Source: Leptospira perdikensis
Lineage (GTDB): Bacteria; Spirochaetota; Leptospiria; Leptospirales; Leptospiraceae
Direction: 5' to 3'
NCBI RefSeq assembly: GCF_004769575.1
Contig: NZ_RQGA01000003.1
Span: forward strand, 992,001-1,056,000
Length of the DNA: 64,000 nucleotides
The position numbers and the translations under genes are program-made. Positions 1 through 9,023 of the stretch are shown here, one piece after another; the first letter of the stretch is position 1, and each line of letters starts with the position of its first letter. Under the pieces are notes generated by a model. The model ran no database searches and had not been told where the DNA came from. It worked only from the letters and a program-made list of their open reading frames with translations.

Positions 1-68
1 TGATTTTCTATATTACGACACAAATTACATAAATAAGTCAAATATGTCAAATTATATATGTTTGGGGC

Positions 69-104
69 AAAAAAAAGACCAGCCGAAGGGGCTGGCCTTT
101 TTCC
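69..104 (-). terminator. Rho-independent terminator of the tandem hydrolase genes
   Basis: The hairpin has stem CCAGCC/GGCTGG around a GAAGG loop. On the minus strand it is followed by a run of eight T. It lies 36 bases beyond the stop codon of the minus-strand hydrolase gene, so it ends that transcript. The plus-strand side also has a short T-run, so it could act in both directions. Confidence 0.8.
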
Positions 105-139
105 TTTCTCTTTAGGAGAAAGACGAAGGGTTCAGCGAC

Positions 140-946
140 TTACCGATATCCTTCCGTTTTGATTTCGCTGTGGTCAAGGTAAAGTCCTGTAGCAGTTACA
201 GAAGGAGCACGGTAGTGTCCGCTGTATTGTGTATAAGTGACATTGGAATTGAAAGGCCAGATTCCTTCACTTTGAGTGAGAGAAGATTGGCATTTATTCA
301 AACCACCTGCTTTGTTGTATCCACAAGAAGAGTGGTATGCCACTGCATAATCATCTTCTCCAGGAAGAATTGCTGAAGCACCAAACATCCCTTTGTATCC
401 AGGAACATGGTTTACGGCAACTCCTGCAGTGTTGTTATGATTGAAAGCACCACGAGCTGTTCCTACGATAAGAGCTTTGTCCATCGCATTTCCAGCAAAC
501 CCAAATGTAATTCCATTGAGTGCAGATGCTAATTCTGACCCACCAGAAGCCGCAGCAAGAGCTGTTACTTTTGTTAGGTTAAAACCTTTAGCAGATGCAG
601 TAGAACCAAGGTTAGACAACCAATACTCGATTGCATAACAACCAGCTGAATGGCAAACTACTTTGCAAGTGTTAGCACCTTTGCAATAGTTCGTAAGTCC
701 AGTCGCAATGTTTGTTTGTGCACGGGAAGATCCGTAAGTTCTTGGGTCAGTAGTTCCATCGTAACCGATGAAAATTTTAGATCCAGAAACGGTATTTGTA
801 GAAGATCCCCAGTATCCGTTTACATCTGTTGTTCCCACACCATTGTGGTTTTTGTCTGACTTACCGTGAATGAACACAGTGTAAGTTTGTGCACTAAGCG
901 ACCCTGCAAACAGCATCGCGAGTATTGTTGTGATTGAGCTACGCAT
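140..946 (-). CDS. secreted alpha/beta-hydrolase-like protein, copy 2 of a tandem pair
   Basis: The 268-residue protein starts with a signal peptide (residues 1-19, ending SLSAQ), so it is exported. The mature part opens with VFIHGKS, which looks like the strand and oxyanion loop of an alpha/beta hydrolase. The later motif CHSAGC fits a GxSxG-type nucleophile elbow with Ser as nucleophile. Candidate Asp and His partners are in GEDDYAVAYH and YLDHSEIK. Four Cys cluster around the nucleophile (CKGANTCKVVCHSAGC) and two more lie further on, suggesting disulfides. It is almost identical to the neighbouring gene at 988-1794 (about 28 differences over ~250 mature residues by eye). The start ATG follows an AAAGGA box. 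The substrate is unknown; a lipase/esterase-like role is inference. Confidence 0.75.
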   Translation of the reverse strand: MRSSITTILAMLFAGSLSAQTYTVFIHGKSDKNHNGVGTTDVNGYWGSSTNTVSGSKIFIGYDGTTDPRTYGSSRAQTNIATGLTNYCKGANTCKVVCHSAGCYAIEYWLSNLGSTASAKGFNLTKVTALAAASGGSELASALNGITFGFAGNAMDKALIVGTARGAFNHNNTAGVAVNHVPGYKGMFGASAILPGEDDYAVAYHSSCGYNKAGGLNKCQSSLTQSEGIWPFNSNVTYTQYSGHYRAPSVTATGLYLDHSEIKTEGYR

Positions 947-987
947 CTCTTTTTTCCTTTTCCTTTCTTTAAATGATACCGTTTAAC

Positions 988-1794
988 CTATCTCCAACCC
1001 TCGGTTTTAATTTGACCGTGGTCTAGATAAAGTCCTGTAGAAGAAACAGATGGTGCACGGTAGTGACCACTGTATTGGTTGTATGTTTTGTTTGAGCCAA
1101 AAGGCCAGAGTCCTTCATACTGAGTGAGAGAAGATTGGCATTTGTTTAGACCACCCGCACGGTTATACCCACAAGAAGAGTGGTATGCTACTGCATAATC
1201 ATCCTCTCCAGGAAGAATTACGGATGCACCAAACATTCCTTTGTATCCAGGAACATGGTTAACAGCGACACCTGCAGTGTTGTTATGATTGAAAGCACCA
1301 CGAGCTGTGGTCACAATTAGAGATTTGTCCATTGCGTTTCCACCGAAACCGAATGTGATTCCGTTCAATGCGTTCGCAAGTTCCGATCCACCGGAGGCTG
1401 CAGCAAGAGCCGTTACCTTTGTTAAATTAAAACCTTTTGCAGAAGCAGTGGAGCCTAGGTTAGACAACCAATATTCGATGGCATAACATCCCGCAGAATG
1501 ACAAACGATTTTACAAGAGTTGGATCCTTTGCAGTAGTTTGTAAGACCTGTGGAAATATTTGTCTGTGCACGAGACGATCCATAATTTCTAGGATCGGAA
1601 GTTCCATCGTATCCAATAAAAATTCTAGTTCCGCCAACCGAGTTTACGGAAGATCCCCAATAGCTGTTTACGTCAGTAGTTCCGACACCGTTATGATTTT
1701 TGTCTGATTTTCCATGAATGAAGACCGTGTAAGTTTGGGCACTTAGGGATCCCGCTAAAAAAACGGCTGTTAGTGTGGCTAATATCTTTCGCAT
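988..1794 (-). CDS. secreted alpha/beta-hydrolase-like protein, copy 1 of a tandem pair
   Basis: This is the upstream paralogue of the gene at 140-946, separated by 41 bases on the same strand. It has a signal peptide ending SLSAQ, the VFIHGKS loop, the CHSAGC elbow and the same Cys pattern. The start chosen is the ATG at 1794, preceded by AGGAC at good spacing. The frame extends to a TTG at 1812 without a better ribosome site. The two copies differ mainly by conservative changes spread evenly along the chain, which suggests a fairly recent tandem duplication with both copies still under selection. It probably shares a transcript with copy 2, ending at the hairpin near 69-104. Confidence 0.75.
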   Translation of the reverse strand: MRKILATLTAVFLAGSLSAQTYTVFIHGKSDKNHNGVGTTDVNSYWGSSVNSVGGTRIFIGYDGTSDPRNYGSSRAQTNISTGLTNYCKGSNSCKIVCHSAGCYAIEYWLSNLGSTASAKGFNLTKVTALAAASGGSELANALNGITFGFGGNAMDKSLIVTTARGAFNHNNTAGVAVNHVPGYKGMFGASVILPGEDDYAVAYHSSCGYNRAGGLNKCQSSLTQYEGLWPFGSNKTYNQYSGHYRAPSVSSTGLYLDHGQIKTEGWR

Positions 1795-1829
1795 TTGGTT
1801 GTCCTGGTTCAAAGGTATGTTCCCTTTGT

Positions 1830-1856
1830 TTTATAAGTTTGGCAAAAGATTGACAA
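1830..1856 (-). promoter_or_regulatory. possible sigma-70 promoter of the hydrolase pair
   Basis: Read on the minus strand there is TTGTCA, a 15-base spacer and TATAAA. It lies about 36-60 bases upstream of the ATG at 1794. The spacer is shorter than the ideal 17, so this is a tentative call. Confidence 0.35.
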
Positions 1857-1902
1857 GAAATTTTTTTCCAAATTTAGACAAAATTTTAACATAATTTTGC
1901 CA

Positions 1903-1923
1903 TTGTCAGAGTTTCTCTGACAA
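1903..1923. repeat. perfect 9-bp inverted repeat downstream of the histidine kinase gene
   Basis: Arms TTGTCAGAG and CTCTGACAA are separated by TTT. It lies 16 bases after the kinase stop and about 110 bases upstream of the hydrolase start. On the minus strand no T-run follows, so it is not a classical terminator for the kinase. It may be an operator for the hydrolase genes or a stabilising 3' hairpin. Confidence 0.55.
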
Positions 1924-1938
1924 TTTTTGGTCTGAATC

Positions 1939-4356
1939 CTAGGATTTTGCTAGGGGTATGCGAATCGAGAAGAGGGTTTTCCCTGGTTGGCTTTCGACTT
2001 GGATGCTGCCGTTGTGGTTTTGGATGATTTTTTGAACGATGGAAAGACCGAGTCCTGTCCCCATACCGAGCTCCTTGGTGGTGAAAAAAGGCTCAAAAAT
2101 CCGAGGGAGGATGTCTTCGGGGATTCCCTTGCCATTGTCTTCGATTGTGACTCGGGCATCGGACACTTCCTCCTGCAAAAGGATTCGGATCTTACCCCCT
2201 TCCTTCGGGCAGGCTTGGATTGAATTGTAGATGAGGTTGGTCCAAACTTGTACGAGCTCATCGGCATGACCAAGGATCACAGGATCTCCACTCACTTTCC
2301 AATCGATTTCAATGTTTTGTTTCCAACTGGTAGAATACATAGAGAGAACTGAATCGATCCCTTCTTTGAGAGAGAGGAGTTTTTGGGATTCTTTGGGACC
2401 GGAATAAGAATGGTGTTTGAGCGCAAAAACAATTTTGGAAGCCCGTTCCACCGCAGTTTCAATGATCCCCAAATGAAATCCAATGACAAAGTCGTTTAGT
2501 TGTGACTGGAATACATTCCTTCCATCTTCCGTATCAAATAAAGTTTGGTATTCTTCGGGAACAGTTTCAATGTTAAAATCAAAACATGTGTCTGCGAGAG
2601 ATATGGGATCGGAAATAGATTTTGATTTGAAGAAAGCGATGAGTTCTTTTTTTCTTTTGAACCGAGATGTGACTTCGGAGCGTTTTTGGTTTTTGAATTC
2701 TGCGATGAATTTTTCAGCTAAAAAATCATGTTCAGATTTTTTAGGGCTCATGACATTACTTTGTCCATCTTTGATGAACTGAATGCTCCCTTTAATTGCT
2801 GCTAGTGGATTGTTGATTTCATGAGCCACACTGGCAGCGATTTTTCCAAGTGTTGACATCCTTTCTGCTTGTAGAAGTTGTTCTTGGGTCTCTTTTAATT
2901 CTAAGATGGATTGGTTTAATGATTCAGTACGTTCTTCAATTTTTTGTTCCAATTGAAGTCTTGCGTCACGAACAATCGATATCATTTCATTAAAACTATT
3001 CGAAAGTTCTCCGATCTCATCTCTACTCGACACTTTTACGGTAACAAGTAAGTCGCCGGCTTGCATTTTTCTAATCCCAGCAAGTAATCTCGTTAAGGGG
3101 TAAACGATACTTGTTTTATGTAATACTGGATACAACATAAAAATTGTAAATAAGGAGAATAGTAGCGTGACTATGAGCCAAACCACTGTTTGGTGTACTG
3201 CATTTCTGTATTCAATGTATGGGATGGCAATAAAAAAGTGGTGGTTTTTAGCATGAAAATCAGATGTCCAATAAATACTACTTGGATCGTTGGAAAATGA
3301 TTCTACTTTGAAGGATTCAAAAGTTGCAGGCCGATTTTGAATTTGTTTTATGTAGTCTTTTGTGAAATCAGTTTTGTTAATCCGAAAGTTTTGGTCTTGG
3401 ATATCGATTACCAATTCAGAAAGATAAACAAATGGATAAGTGGCACCTAACTCTAATTGTGTTTTTATGCTATGTTTTTCGCGACTCATCTCATTTTGGA
3501 AATCTACGCGGAATCGATTGAATAAAAAATTTGCAACGATAGAAAGGATCAAATACAAAACCGTTAAGTTGAAGGTCATGATTTTGAATCCAACGGTTGA
3601 CGGAATGGTTTCTTGGTTGAGCGAAACCAAAATGATAATCGTCATGATAATGATTGTTAGGTTAGTGAGCAAAAATAAAAAGGTAGGTTTACTAAAATAA
3701 TTTAGGTCGACCAAAATGTCTGCAAATGAGAGAGAAAGGATTCCAAAAATGGCTAAAAGGAATCCTCCCGTATTTCTTTTTTTGGATCCTTCAAACCGAA
3801 AGTATTTTGCGATCAGTACAATAATGGTATTCCCAAGGATCAAACACAAAACCCCGGCAATGGACAGAATCGAAAGTTGGATGATGGTGGATGAGGCATG
3901 TTGGTTCGGAACATAAAATTCCATTTTTGGATCAAATAGGATCTCTCGGAAAAAGAAACCAGTTCCATTGGCTAGGATGGCAACACTTGCAAGGAGGATA
4001 TGGATACGATGGCTCCAATTTTTCCAACGGGGGAAACTGTTTACCTGAAATCCAAAGGCAAGTTGTGATGCGGATACACCCATGATCAGAATGGCAGGGT
4101 TTTTCAAAAAAACAAATACATACGCGGTCCAGGGCGCTACGAACGAATTACAAATGGACCAAGCCACTGACCAGATAAAAAGACAGGCCAGTGGGAGAAG
4201 AAGGCCACGAAAGGTGGGTGTTAAATCCTCCTTTCTCGCCATAAAATAGACAAAGGCAATTCCACTTACCAAACAGAGGCCAAAATAGAAGAAACTATAA
4301 AGATTGAGTAAGGGTGCCAAGCAATCTAGGTATGCACGATTTTTGACTTTAGGCAA
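1939..4356 (-). CDS. membrane sensor histidine kinase (multi-TM, HAMP, HisKA, HATPase)
   Basis: The 805-residue protein has about seven or eight hydrophobic segments in residues 10-275 and a short sensor loop (about 280-390). A further TM (about 390-412) leads into a HAMP linker (about 415-465) and a coiled-coil stretch. The dimerisation/phosphoacceptor motif SVAHEINNP has His512. The ATP-binding domain shows NLIYNSIQA (N box), DNGKGIP (G1) and GTGLGLSI (G2). Unusually, about 100 residues separate the phospho-His helix from the second HisKA-like helix (near [14 protein letters not shown]). No response regulator gene is adjacent. The start is a TTG at 4356 with a weak ribosome site, so the N-terminus is uncertain. 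It is divergent from the transglycosylase gene, and two palindromic boxes lie between them. Confidence 0.88.
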   Translation of the reverse strand: MPKVKNRAYLDCLAPLLNLYSFFYFGLCLVSGIAFVYFMARKEDLTPTFRGLLLPLACLFIWSVAWSICNSFVAPWTAYVFVFLKNPAILIMGVSASQLAFGFQVNSFPRWKNWSHRIHILLASVAILANGTGFFFREILFDPKMEFYVPNQHASSTIIQLSILSIAGVLCLILGNTIIVLIAKYFRFEGSKKRNTGGFLLAIFGILSLSFADILVDLNYFSKPTFLFLLTNLTIIIMTIIILVSLNQETIPSTVGFKIMTFNLTVLYLILSIVANFLFNRFRVDFQNEMSREKHSIKTQLELGATYPFVYLSELVIDIQDQNFRINKTDFTKDYIKQIQNRPATFESFKVESFSNDPSSIYWTSDFHAKNHHFFIAIPYIEYRNAVHQTVVWLIVTLLFSLFTIFMLYPVLHKTSIVYPLTRLLAGIRKMQAGDLLVTVKVSSRDEIGELSNSFNEMISIVRDARLQLEQKIEERTESLNQSILELKETQEQLLQAERMSTLGKIAASVAHEINNPLAAIKGSIQFIKDGQSNVMSPKKSEHDFLAEKFIAEFKNQKRSEVTSRFKRKKELIAFFKSKSISDPISLADTCFDFNIETVPEEYQTLFDTEDGRNVFQSQLNDFVIGFHLGIIETAVERASKIVFALKHHSYSGPKESQKLLSLKEGIDSVLSMYSTSWKQNIEIDWKVSGDPVILGHADELVQVWTNLIYNSIQACPKEGGKIRILLQEEVSDARVTIEDNGKGIPEDILPRIFEPFFTTKELGMGTGLGLSIVQKIIQNHNGSIQVESQPGKTLFSIRIPLAKS

Positions 4357-4383
4357 GCATTTCGCGGTTCTTGGGGAATTTCA

Positions 4384-4400
4384 TTGGTGCGGTGCACAAA
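4384..4400. promoter_or_regulatory. candidate operator box 1 (TGGTGC-GGT-GCACAA)
   Basis: This imperfect palindrome lies in the 127-bp gap between the divergent kinase and transglycosylase genes. It matches the better palindrome at 4443-4457 (TTGTGC-GAT-GCACAA) at most positions. The centres are 58 bp apart, about five and a half helical turns. The pair suggests a dimeric repressor or activator site; the protein is unknown. Confidence 0.4.
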
Positions 4401-4442
4401 ATTGCGGTTGCCTGGATGTGGGCCTGGGAAATCATGGACTTA

Positions 4443-4457
4443 TTGTGCGATGCACAA
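4443..4457. promoter_or_regulatory. candidate operator box 2 (TTGTGC-GAT-GCACAA)
   Basis: A perfect palindrome with 6-bp arms and a 3-bp centre lies 26 bases before the ATG of the lytic transglycosylase gene. It is the stronger member of a pair with the box at 4384-4400. Its position just upstream of the ribosome binding site would suit repression. Confidence 0.45.
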
Positions 4458-4483
4458 ATGAAAGCCTTTAAAAAGAGGACCTG

Positions 4484-5140
4484 ATGCGAAAAATAAACCC
4501 ACTCACACAAATCCTAGGAACGAGTTTCTTCCTCCTAATTTTCCTTTTTGAATCTTACGGAAAAATAAGTTCCGCCGGCCTTAGTGTTCGAAACGAATCC
4601 TCCAAGAGAAAATTGGAAGTTTACATAGCGAAACACCGGCCTTCCCTTTCTTCTAAAGAGCGAATCGAACTTGTTTCTGCTATGGAAAACGCCTCTCTCA
4701 ACCTGAGATTGCCTTTGGGAAACAAAAGGGAACGAATTGATAAACTTGGATTTTTAGTTGGTCTCGTCCAAACCGAATCCCAATTTCACAAACGAGCGAA
4801 GTCCCATAAGGGAGCTCTCGGCCTGATGCAAGTGATGCCGGCAACTGCTAAGTGGTTGGCTGCAAAAGAAGGAATACCATTTTCTTCTGAAAAAGACTTA
4901 TATGATCCAGAAATCAATCTGCAGATTGGTGTTTTGTATTTGAATTATTTAATCGAACGAACGGACTCTTTGGATGCTGCTTTGTTATCTTATAATGCAG
5001 GACTTGGTGGTTATAAACGATTTGGAGGCATTCCGGAGTATTCGCAGTCCGTTTACCGATACTACGAAGATTGGAAATCAATGCCTATGCCAACACAAAG
5101 TATGATTTCAGAATCCGTTGCCAGTCTTCTTTCTATTTAA
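4484..5140 (+). CDS. lytic transglycosylase with SLT domain
   Basis: The 218-residue protein has an N-terminal hydrophobic signal or anchor (residues 8-27) and an SLT/goose-lysozyme-like domain from about residue 85. The catalytic Glu lies in VQTESQF. It is followed by the family's GALGLMQVMPATA motif, the YDPEINLQIGVLYL motif and the AALLSYNAG motif. Family members cleave the MurNAc-GlcNAc bond of peptidoglycan in the periplasm, forming 1,6-anhydro products. Here the role is probably wall remodelling or insertion of envelope machines. The ATG has a clear GAGGA ribosome site. The gene points away from a histidine kinase, with paired palindromes in the shared upstream region. Confidence 0.92.
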   Translation: MRKINPLTQILGTSFFLLIFLFESYGKISSAGLSVRNESSKRKLEVYIAKHRPSLSSKERIELVSAMENASLNLRLPLGNKRERIDKLGFLVGLVQTESQFHKRAKSHKGALGLMQVMPATAKWLAAKEGIPFSSEKDLYDPEINLQIGVLYLNYLIERTDSLDAALLSYNAGLGGYKRFGGIPEYSQSVYRYYEDWKSMPMPTQSMISESVASLLSI

Positions 5141-5210
5141 ATTTTACTTTACATAGTTTTAAAACCGACAAGGCTCTTATCCGTTTTATAAAACAAAAGG
5201 ATGGGAGCGT

Positions 5211-6413
5211 ATGGATTTAATTCGTAGATACGGTGTGTATCTAGCAGCTGTTATATTGGTCGTGATTGGCCTTATCTTCTTTTTAAATAAGGATAATGCG
5301 GGTTCTGATCAAGATGCTAGCGAGAAAGCCAGACAAGAAAGGATGGCAAGTAGTTCTGATCCAACGCAAAACGACGGAACCTCTGGTGGTGGTTCTGATT
5401 CTTCCGGTGGAATTCCTGATGATGGAGCCACTCCTGAATACATTTTAGAAAAATATTTAGAATGGGCCGAATATCCTCCGTTTTCAAGACCAATGTCCAT
5501 TCTAAATCATGACTTAGCATTCCCCTTTATCATTGAAACATCTCCCGATTATTCCATTGATCCAAAAACGAACGAACCAACGGGATACGTATGTTTATTC
5601 CAACCAAAAACTTGGGCTGTCATTGGAAACAAGGACATGATGTATGTAACTTTGGAATGTCGGGATAAAGCAAGAAACCGTGTAAAGGTATCTATCGATT
5701 CTCACCAAGTATTTAAAGAATGGGAAGGCCAAAGGTTTGGTGTTGTCAGTGCATCAGTGAACGACAATGGAACCGATGGTGACCAAACACGTGGAGATAA
5801 CATTTTTACTTTTTCTTGGAAACCACAAAAAGCTGATTGGGGACAGATGTCTCTCGTAGCGGAAATTACTTATGGTCCAGAGAATCTCAAAACCACTTTA
5901 ACCTCTAGTTTTTTTTCCAGTCCTTCCATTCCAGCAGAGTTTAATGGGGTATTCTCAGATTCCTTACACGATGGATCTCTTATTGTTCGGGCTGTTGTGA
6001 ATGTGTATAAAAAAGGGAAATACCATTTGGAAGCAAATTTAAAGGACGAAAAGAATGGGGAGTATGTCGCCTATTCAGTGTATGATGGTGATTTGGTATC
6101 TGGTTCTAATGAAGTAGAGTTTACTTTTTATGGTAAAATCCTGCGAGATAAGGATTTGGATGGCCCCTATTTGGCAACATCCTTTCGAGGCCACCGTGTG
6201 AATTTACCCATTGATCCGGAATGGTTCAATCAAGGTGCAGAAGGACTTCGTAAAATCCAAGCCGCAAAAACTACGGAACCGGATCGCGAACTTGTCATTC
6301 CATACAAAGACGAATACAAAACCAAATATTATAAGGTGGAATCCTTCTCGAATGCAGCATGGGATTCGGCAGACAAACAAAATCGCATTCGTCAAATTAA
6401 ATCTTTGCAGTAA
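5211..6413 (+). CDS. membrane-anchored periplasmic protein of unknown function
   Basis: I do not recognise this 400-residue protein. It has a single TM segment (residues about 9-25) and a low-complexity Ser/Gly/Asp linker (about 30-72). A soluble part predicted to be periplasmic follows, rich in beta strands, with one clear beta-sandwich-like stretch (about 250-340). The start ATG follows GGGAG. The stop is three bases before the ATG of the penicillin-acylase gene, so the two are probably cotranscribed. Confidence 0.7.
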   Translation: MDLIRRYGVYLAAVILVVIGLIFFLNKDNAGSDQDASEKARQERMASSSDPTQNDGTSGGGSDSSGGIPDDGATPEYILEKYLEWAEYPPFSRPMSILNHDLAFPFIIETSPDYSIDPKTNEPTGYVCLFQPKTWAVIGNKDMMYVTLECRDKARNRVKVSIDSHQVFKEWEGQRFGVVSASVNDNGTDGDQTRGDNIFTFSWKPQKADWGQMSLVAEITYGPENLKTTLTSSFFSSPSIPAEFNGVFSDSLHDGSLIVRAVVNVYKKGKYHLEANLKDEKNGEYVAYSVYDGDLVSGSNEVEFTFYGKILRDKDLDGPYLATSFRGHRVNLPIDPEWFNQGAEGLRKIQAAKTTEPDRELVIPYKDEYKTKYYKVESFSNAAWDSADKQNRIRQIKSLQ

Positions 6414-6416
6414 CTT

Positions 6417-8939
6417 ATGTTAGAAAAAGTAAAAAAATTCACAAGAAAGAGACCCTTTGTTAGTCTCTTTCTGCTTTTCATCTTAACTCTTCCGATTACC
6501 CTCCATATTTTGTTTTGGGGTCTTGTCGCATTAAAAGCACCGATATACCAAGGAGAGATTGTTTCCGATAAACTGACTTCCAAGGTTACAGTGATCCGTG
6601 ATGATGCAGGGATTCCGCATATTGTGGCTGGTGATGCCAAGTCCGCCTATTTTGCGCTAGGTTATACAATGGCCCAAGATCGGATTTTTCAAATGGAGTT
6701 ACAAAGACGCATTGGGAAAGGAGAACTCACTGAGATTTTTGGTGAAAAACTTATCCCTACCGATCAGTTTTTAAAGTCTCTTCTTTTGAAAAAAACGGCA
6801 GAAGAATATGCCAACCAAAAAGAGCATATCCATCCAGAAGCCTGGAATCAATTGGATTGGTTTTTGGATGGGGTGAATCATTTTCTCGCCGAAGACAATT
6901 TACCAATCGAATATACAATTCTTGGGATTAAACCAAAACCATTTGATCGAGTTGATGCCATTTCCTTCCTATTTTATATGGGTTTTTCTTTTGCGGAAGG
7001 GATTAAGTCGGACAGTTTGTACAGTATTATGGAATCGGAGTTAAAGGGTCGTTCTGCTAGTGAGTTGTTTCCTAGGTATGACTTTGAAAAAAACGCTACC
7101 ATTTTGGAGGCCCAACCTGGTGTTCACAGGTTAGCGAATGTTAAGGATTTCCAAAATTCAAATTCAATCCAAAAACAAACTCAAAACCAACACCAAATTA
7201 AAAACCTGGAAAAACAAAATCTAACAAATGGGAAAGAAGTTCTCAATCTAAAACAACTTGTCTCTTTTGTGAATCATCTTCAGTTACCGATTGAGCCTTT
7301 GGAAGGAAGTAATTCTTGGCTTGTGGGACCAAGTCGGTCAGAAAGTGGCGGAGCTGTTCTTGCGAATGACCCACACATTGCTCTTTCCAATCCAGGTGCT
7401 TGGTATGAAGCTTACATTGAATATCCAGGTTATGAAAACTATGGATACTTTTTATCCATCATTCCTTTCCCTCTCATTGCCCATAACAGAGATAAGGCAT
7501 GGGGACTCACCATGTTGGAACAAGATGATGTGAATTTGTATATGGAAACCATTGATGGCGGAAAATATAAAAACGGAAGTGGTTGGAAGGATTTAGTTTA
7601 CTATCGTGATGTGATCCGCAAAAAAGATGGAACGGAAATTCCTTTTGAAGTGGGGATCACAAACCATGGCCCACTCATCACAGAACATATCAAAGGATAC
7701 AAAGGTAGGCCTGTGAGTTTGTATTGGGCTCACCACCATTTACAAAACCCACTCCTTGATGTACTTTTTCAAATGGGAAAATCAAAATCTTTTACAGAGC
7801 TTGATTCTGCATCTTCCATGATTGGCGCTCCTGGGCTTAATTTTAGTTATGCGGACAAAAACGGTAACATTGCCTACTATGCTGTGGGAAGGTTCCCGAT
7901 TTTAAAGTCAGGCAATCCACGTAAAATTCTAGAGGGTTCTACAGGAGAAAATGATGTAGTAGGTTACGTTCCGGCAAAGAACAATCCTAAGATCATCAAT
8001 CCTAAAAATGGAATCATAGTAACTGCCAATAACCAAGTGACAAATAAATCATTACCTGGTCTTGGAAAACCAGAAGGGAACTGGCAGCCACCAGATCGTT
8101 TTCAAAGGTTAGTTGGGATTTTGGAAACAAAGGAAAAGTGGAGTTTGGAGGACTTAGCAGCCATCCAAAACGATACGGTTTCTTCTTTTGCACCGGAGTA
8201 TTTGGATTTGGTTTTGAATACTGTGAAAGAGGCTAAAACACCTAACGGGAAAAAGGTTTTAGGAATTTTGAAAAACTGGAACTTTGAACATTTTCCCGAA
8301 TCACAAGGGGCGGCTGTTTACGATGTATTCTTTTATATTACTCTTCGAGAGTTGTTAATTGATGAAATGGGTCCCGCCAATTTTGAGTTATATGGTGATA
8401 TGGCTGAATATTGGACGGCATATCGTCATTTTGTACGTAACCCAGACTCGAACTTTTGGGATGACCTGCGAACTGAAGGGATTATCGAATCAAGAGAAGA
8501 CATTTTGAAACGTTCCATTGACGAAACAGGAAGATATTTAGAAGAACATCTATCTTCTTCTCCAAGCCTTTGGACTTGGAAAAATCTGTATAAAATTAAA
8601 CACCCTCATCCACTTGGCGTATTGCCTTTGATAGGTGGAATATTTAATATTGGCCCACTTCCATCTGCCGGAGGAGCCGAGGTTGTGAATAATTTAAAAT
8701 ACAAATTAATGAAAGAAGATTGGACGGCTACTGCTGGACCCTCGAAAAGACGTGTCATCGATTACGGTCGTTTTGAAGAGTCGGTCACCCAACTTCCCAT
8801 TGGAAATAGTGGAAACCTTGCAAGTCCCTTTTATGGAAACTTAGTGGACGATTACATCAATGGGGTTCATCGAAAGATTTTGTATTCGAAAGAACAAGTG
8901 GGCGAGGGTAGGTTCCGTTTGGAATTTAAACCTCGCTAA
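6417..8939 (+). CDS. penicillin acylase (S45) family Ntn hydrolase
   Basis: The 840-residue precursor has an N-terminal hydrophobic segment (residues 15-40) for export. An alpha-chain region follows (RDDAGIPHIVAGD, AYFALGYTMAQDRIFQMELQRR). The self-cleavage site has sequence EGSNSW, which puts the catalytic N-terminal Ser of the beta chain at residue 298. Downstream are the usual ANDPHIALSNPGAWYEA and NLANSP-like segments. Family members hydrolyse amide bonds of acylated substrates such as beta-lactam side chains or acyl-homoserine lactones. The natural substrate here cannot be read from sequence. The length is normal for the family. It lies three bases after the unknown gene at 5211-6413 and is followed by a strong terminator. 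Confidence 0.92.
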   Translation: MLEKVKKFTRKRPFVSLFLLFILTLPITLHILFWGLVALKAPIYQGEIVSDKLTSKVTVIRDDAGIPHIVAGDAKSAYFALGYTMAQDRIFQMELQRRIGKGELTEIFGEKLIPTDQFLKSLLLKKTAEEYANQKEHIHPEAWNQLDWFLDGVNHFLAEDNLPIEYTILGIKPKPFDRVDAISFLFYMGFSFAEGIKSDSLYSIMESELKGRSASELFPRYDFEKNATILEAQPGVHRLANVKDFQNSNSIQKQTQNQHQIKNLEKQNLTNGKEVLNLKQLVSFVNHLQLPIEPLEGSNSWLVGPSRSESGGAVLANDPHIALSNPGAWYEAYIEYPGYENYGYFLSIIPFPLIAHNRDKAWGLTMLEQDDVNLYMETIDGGKYKNGSGWKDLVYYRDVIRKKDGTEIPFEVGITNHGPLITEHIKGYKGRPVSLYWAHHHLQNPLLDVLFQMGKSKSFTELDSASSMIGAPGLNFSYADKNGNIAYYAVGRFPILKSGNPRKILEGSTGENDVVGYVPAKNNPKIINPKNGIIVTANNQVTNKSLPGLGKPEGNWQPPDRFQRLVGILETKEKWSLEDLAAIQNDTVSSFAPEYLDLVLNTVKEAKTPNGKKVLGILKNWNFEHFPESQGAAVYDVFFYITLRELLIDEMGPANFELYGDMAEYWTAYRHFVRNPDSNFWDDLRTEGIIESREDILKRSIDETGRYLEEHLSSSPSLWTWKNLYKIKHPHPLGVLPLIGGIFNIGPLPSAGGAEVVNNLKYKLMKEDWTATAGPSKRRVIDYGRFEESVTQLPIGNSGNLASPFYGNLVDDYINGVHRKILYSKEQVGEGRFRLEFKPR

Positions 8940-8949
8940 ATTTCTAAAA

Positions 8950-8987
8950 TTTCCCCGCTGTCCGGCGGGGGATTTCTGTTTTTCTTC
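8950..8987 (+). terminator. Rho-independent terminator after the acylase gene
   Basis: Stem CCCCGC/GCGGGG with loop TGTCCG, followed by the T-rich ATTTCTGTTTTTCTT. It starts about 11 bases after the stop codon. Confidence 0.8.
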
Positions 8988-9023
8988 TCCCAAGTATTCT
9001 CTTTTGGTCGATCCTTAAATCAG

